Assembly (NCBI GenBank): GCA_030695415.1
Contig: JAUYQZ010000001.1
Location: forward strand, 62,001-126,000
Reading direction: 5' to 3'
Length of the DNA: 64,000 nt
Source of the DNA: Hylemonella sp.
Lineage (GTDB): Bacteria > Pseudomonadota > Gammaproteobacteria > Burkholderiales > Burkholderiaceae_C
Positions 34,512 through 42,657 of this stretch are shown piece by piece; the first letter of the stretch is position 1, and the number at the start of each line of letters is the position of its first letter. A model generated the notes under the pieces. It worked only from the letters and a program-made list of their open reading frames with translations. It was not told the origin of the DNA and made no database searches. A program made the position numbers and the translations under genes.

Positions 34512-35414
34512 TCACAGCCCCTGCACGTGGGCGGCCATGCGCCGGCGCAAGGCCGCATCGGGCATGGGCCCGAAGGCCGCGCCCATGTTCTCGCGCACGT
34601 GGTTCACGTCGCTGGTGGCGGGGATCACGCAGGTGACGGCCGGGTGCGAGATGACGAACTTCAGCGCGACCTGGGCCCAGCTCACACAGCCGATCTCGCC
34701 CGCCCAGGCGGGCAGCGGGTGGCGCTGCAACTGGCGCAGCAGCGCACCCTGGCGAAACGGCCGGTTGACCAGCACGGCGATGCCACGCTCGCGGGCCAGC
34801 GGCAACAGGCGGGCCTCGGCCTCGCGGTCGAGCAGGTTGTAGCTGAACTGCGCGAAGTCGATGCGCTGACTGCGCATGATCTGCTCCATCTCGCCGTGGC
34901 GGCGGCCTTCCGAGGTGGTGATGCCCACATGGCGCAAGCGCCCCGCCGCCTTCATGGCCTGCAACAAGGGCAATTGCTCCTGCCAGGCCAACAGGTTGTG
35001 GACCTGCAGCAGATCGAAACCCGGCACGCGCCAGAGCTGGCGCGAGGCCTCGATCTGCGCCGCCCCGTCTGCGGAAGTCCAGACCTTGTCGGCCGAAAAA
35101 ACGCGCCGCTGCGCCGCCAGCGCCTGCAGACCCTCGCCGATCACGCCTTGCGAGGAGCCGTACATGGGCGAGGAGTCGATCAGCCGGCCGCCGGCATCGA
35201 AGAAGTGGCGCATGACCTCGGCGCACTGCGCACGCGCCACCCGATCGTTGCCGACGTTGAAGGTGATCCAGCTGCCCAGGCCCAGCACCGGGATCTGTTC
35301 ACCGGTCGAGGCGATGGTGCGGTGCAGTGGCTGCGGCCGCGCCGGGCTTTGCGCATGGACGCCCGCCGCGCCCAGCGCGGGAAGCAGGTGCAGCAGCAGC
35401 TCGCGGCGTTTCAT
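34512..35414 (-). CDS. Exported-looking aldo/keto reductase
   Basis: A 300-residue TIM-barrel oxidoreductase. The catalytic tetrad is recognisable: Asp in LIDSSPMYG with the Tyr, Lys in ADKVWTS and His in LLQVHNLL. An N-terminal stretch (MKRRELLLHLLPALGAAGVHAQ) resembles a signal peptide with a twin Arg-like start, which is unusual for this NADPH-dependent family and suggests periplasmic location. Its substrate is unknown. The downstream DUF6064-like gene begins almost immediately. Confidence 0.85.
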   Translation of the reverse strand: MKRRELLLHLLPALGAAGVHAQSPARPQPLHRTIASTGEQIPVLGLGSWITFNVGNDRVARAQCAEVMRHFFDAGGRLIDSSPMYGSSQGVIGEGLQALAAQRRVFSADKVWTSADGAAQIEASRQLWRVPGFDLLQVHNLLAWQEQLPLLQAMKAAGRLRHVGITTSEGRRHGEMEQIMRSQRIDFAQFSYNLLDREAEARLLPLARERGIAVLVNRPFRQGALLRQLQRHPLPAWAGEIGCVSWAQVALKFVISHPAVTCVIPATSDVNHVRENMGAAFGPMPDAALRRRMAAHVQGL

Positions 35415-35541
35415 GATTGCGGCCCGGTGTAGTGTTCATTGTAGGCAGGCACGCGCCTGATGCGGCGCGACTTGTTCAGACCTTCCCTAGGTGGCGCCGT
35501 GGCGATATACAGTGGGGTTTCAAATTCAGGAGGAGCAGGCC

Positions 35542-36969
35542 GTGCGCTATGTCAAGAAGCTGTTGCTGGTGGCTGTGCTGGGCGTGGTGCTGGCGGCAGG
35601 CGGCTTGCTGTGGCGCTGGCAGCTGCCCAGCCTGGCCACGGGCGTGGCGGCCAAGGCCATGTGTTCGGCCGCCTTCGTGGCCCAGCGCCCCGAGGCGGGG
35701 CTGTTCGAGTCCGAGGTCGCCCATCAGAACCCGCTCATGTTGCTGGTGCATGCCGAGCTGGACGCCGAGCGCCGCAGCGCGCGGGCCCGCTTCCTCGGGT
35801 TTGCCGAGCGCGAGGCGCGGTGGCTCGGTGCGCGGGGTTGCGTGCTGGAGGCGCCGGCCGATGCGGCCCCGATCATCACCCAAAGCGACGCCGGTGCCAG
35901 GCCGGCAGCAGCAGCGGCGCCGTGGCCGCTGGGCGACGCGGCCTTGCCCCCCGCCGCATGGGGGCCCCAGGTGGACGCGGCCCGCTTGCAGGCGGCTGTC
36001 GCACGGGCCATGGACGGCGCCGGCGACAGCGGGCGCGCCAACCCGCGCGCGGTCGCCGTGGTGCAAGGCGGGCGCCTGCTGCTGGCGCAGTACGCACCCG
36101 GCTTTGCGCCCCAGACGGCCTTGCACGGCTGGTCCATGACCAAGACGGTGACGGCCATGCTGACCTACAAGCTCGCCCATGCACAGGGTTGGGATCTGGA
36201 CACGCCGGTCGTGCAAGTGGCGGCCGGCGCGCGGGCGCCGGCATGGCTGGCGCAGTGGCGTAATGATGGCCGCGGCGCCATACGCGTGTCGGACTTGATG
36301 GCCATGCGCGACGGCCTGCAGTTGCGGGAGAGCTACGAGCCCGGCGGCGAGGTGCCCCACATGCTCTGGCTGCAACCCGACATGCCGGCGTGGGTGGCGG
36401 CTCACCCCGCCGAGGCGGCGCCGGCCACGCGCTGGCGCTACCTCAGCGCCAGCAGCAACCTGATGGCCGCCACCGTGCGCAGCCGTTTTGCCGACGACCC
36501 GAGCTATTGGACCTATCCGCAACAGGCCCTGTTCGACCCCCTGGGCATGCAGGGGGCCGTGATGGAGACGGACACCGCGGGCAACTGGGTGGGCTCGTCC
36601 TATCTGTGGGCGCGCTTGACGGACTGGGCGCGTCTGGGCGAGCTGACCTTGCGTGACGGGCGCTGGGGCGAGCAGCAGGTGCTGCCGCCGGGATGGCGCC
36701 TGCGTGCCGCCACCGTGGCGCTGCCCGAGGGCGAAGGCCGGGGTTATGGTGCGGCGTCCACCTGGCGCTTCGGCGATCGCGGCGCGGGCAAATGCCGCGG
36801 GAATGCGGGCGTGCCAGAGGACGTCATCGTCATGAGCGGTCATTGGGGCCAGATGGTGGCCGTCGTGCCGTCGCTGGACGCCGTGGTGGTGCGCATGGGC
36901 TGGGTGCATGGCGCGTACGACCAATGCGCGATGCTGCAAGACATGCTGGCGGCGCTGCGCCAGCCGTGA
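35542..36969 (+). CDS. Beta-lactamase-fold serine hydrolase
   Basis: A 475-residue serine hydrolase of the class C beta-lactamase/esterase family. The N-terminal membrane anchor is about residues 4-22. The nucleophile motif SMTK has Ser198 and Lys201, the Tyr motif is in RYLSASSNLM, and the third motif HWGQ follows near the C-terminus. Start is GTG 35542, preceded by CAGGAGGAG; an ATG-led extension from 35491 lacks a ribosome site. Antibiotic resistance is not implied; many relatives are esterases or peptidases. Confidence 0.85.
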   Translation: MRYVKKLLLVAVLGVVLAAGGLLWRWQLPSLATGVAAKAMCSAAFVAQRPEAGLFESEVAHQNPLMLLVHAELDAERRSARARFLGFAEREARWLGARGCVLEAPADAAPIITQSDAGARPAAAAAPWPLGDAALPPAAWGPQVDAARLQAAVARAMDGAGDSGRANPRAVAVVQGGRLLLAQYAPGFAPQTALHGWSMTKTVTAMLTYKLAHAQGWDLDTPVVQVAAGARAPAWLAQWRNDGRGAIRVSDLMAMRDGLQLRESYEPGGEVPHMLWLQPDMPAWVAAHPAEAAPATRWRYLSASSNLMAATVRSRFADDPSYWTYPQQALFDPLGMQGAVMETDTAGNWVGSSYLWARLTDWARLGELTLRDGRWGEQQVLPPGWRLRAATVALPEGEGRGYGAASTWRFGDRGAGKCRGNAGVPEDVIVMSGHWGQMVAVVPSLDAVVVRMGWVHGAYDQCAMLQDMLAALRQP

Positions 36970-37006
36970 AGGCCGATTCGGGCAGCCGGGCCACCACGCC
37001 GGACGA

Positions 37007-38059
37007 TCAGGCCTGTCGCGCGGACGGTGCTTCCAGCAGGCTGCGGATATGAGGCTGCGCAGCGGCGCCATGCAGACGGTAGAGGGCGAGCACCTGTTCA
37101 CATAGGGCCTGCCAGTGCCTGGCGCCTTCGTCCAAGGCCCGCGCCAGGGCCTGGCCGCCATCCCCCGCTTCATACGCTTCATAGGCGCGCGCCAGCCCGG
37201 GCGCGAACTCGGCACGCAGGCCTTCGAAATTGGCGAACCAGAAGTGCAGCGCTGCTGCATCGCCACGCTGCAGCAGCGTGGGCAAGGTGACGCGGCAGTC
37301 GGCCAGCAGGTCGCGCACGGCGCGCACATGGAGTTCGGTGCGGCGATCATTCAGGCCCTGGCGCATGACGGACCAGTCGGCCCCCAGCAGCGTGCGGGCC
37401 TGGGCTTCGCCCAGTTCATGCAGCAGCAGGGTCTCGGCCTGCGCCTGCGCCATGCGGGGCACGGCGGCCTCGCCCTCTTGCGCGTAACCATGCGCATCGA
37501 GCGCGCGCTTGAACGCCCCCTCGGGGCGGCGCAGCGTCCACCCTTCGTATTTTTCCCAGAGCCAGCGCTGCAGCGATTCCTGGCGCAGGTAGATGGTGCC
37601 GTCCTGCAGGGCCGCCGGGGGCGAGGACAGGCCGCGCGCGTACTCGCGCCCGCTCACGCGCACCAGCACGCCTTCGCGCAGCCGCGCAGATTCGAGTGCC
37701 GCGAGGAAGAAGCTGGCGCGGCCGGGTGCGGTGTAGCCGGCGCCATAGACCAGGCCCTGCGGGGCTAGCGCGGCGTTGATCGACGCCACATCGAAGGGGT
37801 CCACGCTGCCGCCGGGCAGAGGCAGCGCCCGCCAGGCCTGGCCCTCCAGGCCGTCCCACAGCGCCTCGCGCGCGCTGAGCCAGGCGCCCACGGCTTCGCG
37901 CGCCATGGGCTGCAGCGCGGGCAGCCCCAGCTCCCAGCGATAGAACTCGCGCATCTGCAAGAGGTAGATGCACAGCGTCATGTCGGCCGCATGGCTTGCG
38001 TCGGCGATGTGGCAGTTGGTCTGCACGGCTTCGACCAGGGCACGGTCCGGGGCATTCAT
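37007..38059 (-). CDS. Conserved protein, last gene of the rDsr-divergent operon
   Basis: A 350-residue soluble protein. Its N-terminus reads TNCHIADASHAADMTLCIYLLQMREFYRWE (Cys16, Cys30, His17, His23). I recall a family named Sfum_1244 with this kind of start but cannot confirm the match. The remainder is helical with no catalytic motif I recognise. It overlaps the preceding gene by 4 bp (ATGA), so it belongs to the ten-gene operon and is probably sulfur-related by context. The paired Cys/His cluster could bind metal or haem. Confidence 0.6.
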   Translation of the reverse strand: MNAPDRALVEAVQTNCHIADASHAADMTLCIYLLQMREFYRWELGLPALQPMAREAVGAWLSAREALWDGLEGQAWRALPLPGGSVDPFDVASINAALAPQGLVYGAGYTAPGRASFFLAALESARLREGVLVRVSGREYARGLSSPPAALQDGTIYLRQESLQRWLWEKYEGWTLRRPEGAFKRALDAHGYAQEGEAAVPRMAQAQAETLLLHELGEAQARTLLGADWSVMRQGLNDRRTELHVRAVRDLLADCRVTLPTLLQRGDAAALHFWFANFEGLRAEFAPGLARAYEAYEAGDGGQALARALDEGARHWQALCEQVLALYRLHGAAAQPHIRSLLEAPSARQA

Positions 38060-38502
38060 GGCTGGGGCCCCTGCGGGGTTCGGCGGCGTGGCTGCCAGGC
38101 CATGATCTGCGCCACGATGTCGGGCCAGGGCAGATCGGTCAGGCTGCCATGCGCTTCCTGGGCCTGGCCAATCAGGCGGTGCACATCAGCGTGATCGGTC
38201 TGCAGCACCTGCTGCATGCCGCGCAGGCCGCCACAATGCAGGCGCATGACGGTGGCGTGCGTGAGCGGTGCGCCCGGGCGCAGCTTCAGCGGAAAGGTGG
38301 CGCGCTCCACAAACAGGCGCTCCAGGGTTTCGCAGTTCAGGTGGGCCGGCGCACTGGGGCAGGCCAGGGTTTCGCGCTCGGCCAGCGAGCGGCGCTGCAC
38401 CAGTTCGCACACGGCGTGGCGCGCCAGCAGCGCCCCCTGGAAGACGCAGGGCAAGGGGTTGCGCTGTGTGCGCATCTCCCGGAAGGCCGCTTCGTCGACC
38501 AT
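38056..38502 (-). CDS. Five-cysteine conserved protein, putative metal or Fe-S site
   Basis: A 148-residue protein with cysteines at 19, 32, 48, 57 and 90 (spacing 12, 15 and 8 between the first four). Motifs are LPCVFQGALLARHAVCELVQ, SLAERETLACPSAPAHLNC and MRLHCGG. Four well-placed Cys suggest a Zn or Fe-S site. It is linked by overlap to the 350-residue gene downstream and lies 15 bp after the 72-residue gene. I do not recognise a named family. Confidence 0.6.
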   Translation of the reverse strand: MVDEAAFREMRTQRNPLPCVFQGALLARHAVCELVQRRSLAERETLACPSAPAHLNCETLERLFVERATFPLKLRPGAPLTHATVMRLHCGGLRGMQQVLQTDHADVHRLIGQAQEAHGSLTDLPWPDIVAQIMAWQPRRRTPQGPQP

Positions 38503-38517
38503 GGCGCGCCCTGGAAT

Positions 38518-38736
38518 CTATTCTTCGCCGGGCGGGCCGGGTTCGCGCACCTGGCACAGCAGGTCTTCGGCCTGCAACTCGTTCTCGGCAAAGATGACCT
38601 TGACCTTGTCGCGGGTGCCCGCGTCCAGCCCGTTGCGCAGGACCTTGGCCTGGGCCGAAGCGGGCGCAAACGCAGCGTGCTCCTCCAGTTTTTCCAGCTG
38701 GCCGAAGGGTTTGAGACGATAGATGTAATACGGCAC
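38518..38736 (-). CDS. 72-residue conserved protein of the rDsr-divergent operon
   Basis: Small basic-then-acidic protein beginning MPYYIYRLKPFGQLEKLEEH, then KVKVIFAENELQAEDLLCQVREPGPPGEE. Its compact conserved look and position inside a tight operon support it as a real gene, although no family name comes to mind. One Cys is present near the end. Confidence 0.6.
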   Translation of the reverse strand: MPYYIYRLKPFGQLEKLEEHAAFAPASAQAKVLRNGLDAGTRDKVKVIFAENELQAEDLLCQVREPGPPGEE

Positions 38737-38761
38737 GTGGGGTCCTCAGGATCGACGGTTC

Positions 38762-39103
38762 TCAGACGTAACGCTTGCTGGCCTTGCGGCGGCCCGGCAG
38801 CGCCTTCTGGATGATGACGCCGCGCACCGCCGAGAGATCAGGCAGCGCCAGGTCGGGAAAGGCGGGGTTCAGCGCATGCAGCTGCCAGGCCTCACCCGCC
38901 TTGCAGAGCTGGCGGAAGATCCATTCGCCCTCGTGCTGCGCCAGCACGTAGCTGCCCTCGCGCAGCGCACCCTCGGGCTCGATGAGGATGATCTCGCCTT
39001 CCATGAACTCGGGCTCCATGCTGGTGCCCAGCACGCGCAGGGCGAAGGCTTCGCTGCCGCTGCACGCGGATTCCTCCATCATGGGCGCGTCCAGCGTCGT
39101 CAT
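38762..39103 (-). CDS. S24/LexA-like domain protein, probable inactive protease
   Basis: A 113-residue stand-alone LexA/signal-peptidase fold (S24). The nucleophile-type Ser28 is in LGTSMEPEFMEGEIILIEPEG, followed by GSYVLAQHEGEWIFRQL. In active S24 proteins the last block has Lys where this protein has Arg64 (FRQL in place of FKQL), so the Ser-Lys dyad appears broken. There is no DNA-binding domain. ATG overlaps the stop of the 501-residue gene by 4 bp. A sensory or scaffold role is more likely than proteolysis. Confidence 0.7.
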   Translation of the reverse strand: MTTLDAPMMEESACSGSEAFALRVLGTSMEPEFMEGEIILIEPEGALREGSYVLAQHEGEWIFRQLCKAGEAWQLHALNPAFPDLALPDLSAVRGVIIQKALPGRRKASKRYV

Positions 39104-40605
39104 GCGGTCTCCCCCACCGGCTCCAGCAGCACGTTGGTGTGGATCTGTGCGGCCGGCACACCCGAGGCGCGCAACTCGGCCTGCAGGGCGTTCACGAACA
39201 CTTCGGGGCCGGCCAGGTAGAAATCGCACTCGATGTCGAACAGGTCGGCGCGCATGGCGCGCGCGAGCTGGGCCGCGCCGAAACTGATGTCCGGCTCGGC
39301 CAGCAGTTCGTACTCGAACAGGTCCAGCGCCTCGCCCCAGGCCCGGCACTGGTTCTCCAGGAAATGGCCGTCAGGCTTGGTGGCCAGCCAGAACAGCGAC
39401 AGCGAAGGCGCTGCATCGAGCGCCAGCGCGTGCTCGATCAGGCTCTTGACGGGCGCGAAGCCGGCGTCGCAGGCGGCGAAGACCAGGGGGCGCGAGGTCG
39501 CGCTGTCGGCCAGCACGAAGTCGCCCACGGGGCCCCAGACGGTGACGGCATCGCCGGGCTTGATGCCTTCGGCGAAGAGCTGCAGCGCGAAGGGGTCGAG
39601 CGCATGGCGCTCGATGAAGAAATGCAGGTTGCGGTCATCGCAGGGGCAGCTGGCCACCGGATAAAGCGCGTGCACGTCGCTGCCGTCCGTCCGGTTCACG
39701 CCCAGGGTGACCGACTGGCCGGCCAGGAAGCGCAGGCGATGGCTGCGCGGCGTCTGCAGGTGCAGCAGCCGCACACCGGGCGCCAGCTGGGTGACGGCGC
39801 GCACGGTGGTGACGATCTGCTGCTGCGGGATGTCCTGCGGACCGGTGGCCTCCAGCAGCTCCAGGGTGAGCTCGCTGCTGCCCGCGGTGTGCACGCACAT
39901 CAGGGTGTAGCCCTGGGCGCGCTCGGCTTCGGACAGGGTGTAGTCGCAGGGCTGGGTGCGCACCACCTGGCCGTTGATGACGCGCACCTTGCACATGCCA
40001 CAGGTGCCATTGCCGCAGCCGTAGTTGAGCTTGAGGCCGGCGCGCAGGCCGGCCTGCAGCAGGGTATCGTGCCCCTCGACGATGAATTCGTGGCCACTGG
40101 GGCGCACGGTGACCTGTGCGGACATGACCTTGAGCATATCGTCCATCACGGTCAACAGGTCGGCCTGCTCGGTCGCCAGGGCCTTGGCCAGACCCTGGTC
40201 GACAAAATCCTGCAACTCGGAGAGTTCGAGCGGGGTGGCCCCCTTGCCCTGCATCGCCTGGATGCGCCCCTGCAAGGTCACCACCAACTCATGGTAGCGC
40301 TGCAGGTAGCGGCGCACGTCGGCCAGTTCCTGCGTCTGGTTGAACAGGCGCGTGGCCAGCACCTCCTGGCTGGGCAGCAGGCGTTCGCGCAGGCGGCGGC
40401 CGAAGGCCTCGTCGCGGATGGTGTTCACGCGCTCCAGGATGCCGCTGTCTTCCAGCTGGGTGGCGGGGTACAGGCGCAGCAGTTCGTCGGTGGAGACCAG
40501 GCCTTCGTTGAGCACCATGGAGCCGTCTCGCACCTGCTGCTGAAGCACGCCGCGCGAGACGCCCACCAACTGCGCCGCGCGCCAGACCGTGAGCCAATGT
40601 GTCAT
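39100..40605 (-). CDS. HTH-like / coiled-coil / 2Fe-2S ferredoxin / flavin reductase fusion
   Basis: A 501-residue multidomain protein. Residues about 1-45 resemble a MerR-type helix-turn-helix (WLTVWRAAQLVGVSRGVLQQQV). A coiled coil follows (about 75-170). Residues about 175-265 form a 2Fe-2S ferredoxin domain with NYGCGNGTCGMC and a fourth Cys in LMCVH. The C-terminal half is a ferredoxin-NAD(P) reductase-like FAD/NAD module. A DNA-binding-like head on an electron carrier is unusual. It may couple redox state to regulation, or the head may be a protein-interaction domain. ATG 40605 overlaps the dioxygenase stop by 4 bp. Confidence 0.75.
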   Translation of the reverse strand: MTHWLTVWRAAQLVGVSRGVLQQQVRDGSMVLNEGLVSTDELLRLYPATQLEDSGILERVNTIRDEAFGRRLRERLLPSQEVLATRLFNQTQELADVRRYLQRYHELVVTLQGRIQAMQGKGATPLELSELQDFVDQGLAKALATEQADLLTVMDDMLKVMSAQVTVRPSGHEFIVEGHDTLLQAGLRAGLKLNYGCGNGTCGMCKVRVINGQVVRTQPCDYTLSEAERAQGYTLMCVHTAGSSELTLELLEATGPQDIPQQQIVTTVRAVTQLAPGVRLLHLQTPRSHRLRFLAGQSVTLGVNRTDGSDVHALYPVASCPCDDRNLHFFIERHALDPFALQLFAEGIKPGDAVTVWGPVGDFVLADSATSRPLVFAACDAGFAPVKSLIEHALALDAAPSLSLFWLATKPDGHFLENQCRAWGEALDLFEYELLAEPDISFGAAQLARAMRADLFDIECDFYLAGPEVFVNALQAELRASGVPAAQIHTNVLLEPVGETA

Positions 40606-41531
40606 GCGGCCACCTCCTCTTGCGGTACCTGCGCCCATTCGTCCTGAACATAGTCCAGATAGCGGGCGCGGTAGAGCAGGCGCGGCTGCGCCGGATCGTC
40701 CGTGAATGCGCTCCGCTCGTGCGGAACATTGTTGGCCACGATGCCCATGCCTGGCTGCAGCAGCAGGCGGAAGATCCAGGGCTGCGGGCCGGCCAGAAGC
40801 TGCTCGATGAAGGCCGCAGCATCGCGCGTCGCTGCGTCGTCCTTCCAGGCAATGCTGCGGGTGCGTGCGGTGTAGCGCATCTGCAAGCCGCCATCGGCGC
40901 GCAGGTAGAAGACCGGGCCGCTCTGCGCCGGCCGGGCCACGCCCTGCTCGTCGGCGCGCTCAGGGATGGTCATGGCATCGGGCGCCATCAGGGCACGCAC
41001 CCACCCTGGGTTGGCGTCGCGCAGGGCCAGATAGATCATCTCGTGGTCGACCAGATGGCTCACGCCGCCCTCGCCGGCATGGCGCACGCAGTGCAGGATC
41101 ATGCCTTCGATGCGGCGCGCCTTCGGGTGGTAGTAGCCATCGGTATGCCACTTGATGGGCTTGTTGGTATAGGGGATGAACTCGCCTTTCGTGGCGCCCC
41201 CTTCCTCCTGCGCGACGGCAATCGACGAGATGCCGTCCTCGTCGGCCAGCCAGTTGGCGTCCAGCCGGTGCAGGCCGAGCTGGGCACCGAGCAGAGACGG
41301 CAATGCCTTGTCTTCTGCGGTCACCGGACTGCGGTAGACGGCCATATTGGCCCGGGCGCACAAAGCCAGGATGGCTCCGCGCTCCGCCAGCGTCAGCCGG
41401 CGCGGATCAGCCACGTCAACGACCAGTTCCTCCGCCCGGCGCGGATGGGAGGCCAGCTTGGCGGCACGCCAGCGCGCGTAGGCTTCGGGCTGATCGAGGT
41501 CGAAGGGATTGACTTTGGCACGCAGATTCAT
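40602..41531 (-). CDS. TauD/TfdA-family Fe(II)/2-oxoglutarate dioxygenase
   Basis: A 309-residue non-haem iron dioxygenase. The iron ligands are recognisable as HxD in KWHTDGYYHP (about 131-135) and a distal His in NNVPHERSAF (about 275), with a downstream Arg for 2-oxoglutarate. TauD relatives release sulfite from sulfonates, which would fit a sulfur locus, but the substrate is unknown. GGAGG is 8 bp before ATG 41531. A dispersed repeat lies between this gene and the preceding one on the strand. Confidence 0.85.
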   Translation of the reverse strand: MNLRAKVNPFDLDQPEAYARWRAAKLASHPRRAEELVVDVADPRRLTLAERGAILALCARANMAVYRSPVTAEDKALPSLLGAQLGLHRLDANWLADEDGISSIAVAQEEGGATKGEFIPYTNKPIKWHTDGYYHPKARRIEGMILHCVRHAGEGGVSHLVDHEMIYLALRDANPGWVRALMAPDAMTIPERADEQGVARPAQSGPVFYLRADGGLQMRYTARTRSIAWKDDAATRDAAAFIEQLLAGPQPWIFRLLLQPGMGIVANNVPHERSAFTDDPAQPRLLYRARYLDYVQDEWAQVPQEEVAA

Positions 41532-41583
41532 TTCATCGCCTCCAGGCACATCGGCTCCGCGAAGCCCAACCGGGGAACGCCGT

Positions 41584-41655
41584 GGAACCGGCTTTGCCGG
41601 GCCACTGGCGTTGTCCCCCTCGGGGGGAAGGCGGCGAAGCCGACACAGGGGGGAG
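41584..41655 (+). repeat. Dispersed intergenic repeat, copy 2
   Basis: Reads GAACCGGCTTTGCCGG (from 41586), then CTGG.GTTGT, then a CCCCCTCGGGGGG palindrome, followed by a G-run. It matches copy 1 (13624-13710, opposite strand) in order and content. It splits the minus-strand operon between the 202-residue gene and the dioxygenase. Confidence 0.7.
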
Positions 41656-41660
41656 TCATC

Positions 41661-42269
41661 TCATTCTCCAGACATGGAGGCGCGGCGCTTGGGGCGCGGT
41701 TCGGTGGACAGCACGCCGTCCATGCCGCGCGTGACCATCTCCAGCGCCTCGGGCACCTCGTAGGCCATCACCTGGTCCTTGACCCAGTGGCGGTCCTTCT
41801 CGGGCAGGACGGACTCCAGCCGGCTGCCGAGGTAGCGCACGAAGGCGAAGTCCGGGCCCTCGGAGCCATGGCCGAACTCGGCATAGCCTTCGGCCACCGC
41901 GTTGTACTGATCGATGAACTGATTGCGCCAGCGCTCCTGCCCGGCTGCCGGCTCGCCCAGCCACTCCTGCTCGCTCTCTTCGAGGATCTCCGCCACCCGC
42001 ACGACCAGGGCGCTGGTGAACTCGGCGCGTTGCTCACCCGTCATGCGTTCGAAGGCCAGGCGGTCCACCACCTGGCACAGGAAGACCAGCACCTCGCGCA
42101 TGAAGGCGAAGTACTGGGGCCCGACGTCGATGTCGAACTTGGCCTCGCGCATCTGCTTGACCATGTTCTGCGTGACGCGCCAGGTGATGAAGGCCACCGC
42201 GCTGGCATTCTCCCGCGGCGTCTTCGGCCGCCCTTCGTTGAACCACTGGTTCTTGATGCGCAGGGCCAT
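41661..42269 (-). CDS. 202-residue conserved protein of the rDsr-divergent operon
   Basis: Soluble helical protein starting MALRIKNQWFNEGRPKTPRE, then ASAVAFITWRVTQNMVKQMREAKFDIDVGPQYF. I do not recognise a named family. Conserved aromatic and acidic residues suggest a structured, ancient protein. I chose ATG 42269; an extension of 42 residues overlaps the DsrC-like gene. It lies 22 bp after that gene and is probably translated with it. Confidence 0.6.
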   Translation of the reverse strand: MALRIKNQWFNEGRPKTPRENASAVAFITWRVTQNMVKQMREAKFDIDVGPQYFAFMREVLVFLCQVVDRLAFERMTGEQRAEFTSALVVRVAEILEESEQEWLGEPAAGQERWRNQFIDQYNAVAEGYAEFGHGSEGPDFAFVRYLGSRLESVLPEKDRHWVKDQVMAYEVPEALEMVTRGMDGVLSTEPRPKRRASMSGE

Positions 42270-42291
42270 GTTCTCTTTCTTCAGGCGGACT

Positions 42292-42624
42292 TCAATAGCC
42301 GCCTTTGCCCAGCGGCTGCGGCAGGCCGGCCACCTTGGCCGCCTGCTTGGCCGGGCCGGTGGGGAACAGGTCGTACAGGTACTTGCTGTCCACATCCCCG
42401 TCGCGGCTTTCGTTGAATCCCTTGAGCATGTTGCGGAAGTTGGGGGTGTGCCCGTTTTCCTTGTACTCGTTGCGCATGTAGTTGATGACCTCCCAGTGCG
42501 CGTCCGTCAGCTTGATGCCTTCGGCCTCGGCGATGGCCTGCACGGCCTCCTCGCTGTAGTCGGGTTCGAGCAGGTAGCCCTCGTTGTCGGTCTCCAGTTC
42601 GACGCCATTCACGCTGTAGCCCAT
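42292..42624 (-). CDS. DsrC/TusE-family paralogue lacking both redox cysteines (RspA type)
   Basis: A 110-residue DsrC-fold protein: MGYSVNGVELETDNEGYLLEPDYSEE, then LTDAHWEVINYMRNEY, YLYDLFPTGPAKQAAKVAGLPQPLGKGGY. The positions of the two conserved C-terminal cysteines of DsrC are Ala and Lys, so it cannot form the DsrC trisulfide. Cys-less DsrC paralogues have been proposed as regulatory (RspA). Its place in the operon divergent from dsrA supports a regulatory or decoy role in sulfur oxidation. Confidence 0.85.
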   Translation of the reverse strand: MGYSVNGVELETDNEGYLLEPDYSEEAVQAIAEAEGIKLTDAHWEVINYMRNEYKENGHTPNFRNMLKGFNESRDGDVDSKYLYDLFPTGPAKQAAKVAGLPQPLGKGGY

Positions 42625-42657
42625 TCCTGTGTCTCCTCAGCTGGTTGAAGAAAAAAA

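Noticed and set aside
36653..36835. Small open frames inside the serine hydrolase gene
   Set aside because: Out-of-frame shadows of a well-supported gene with no separate ribosome site.
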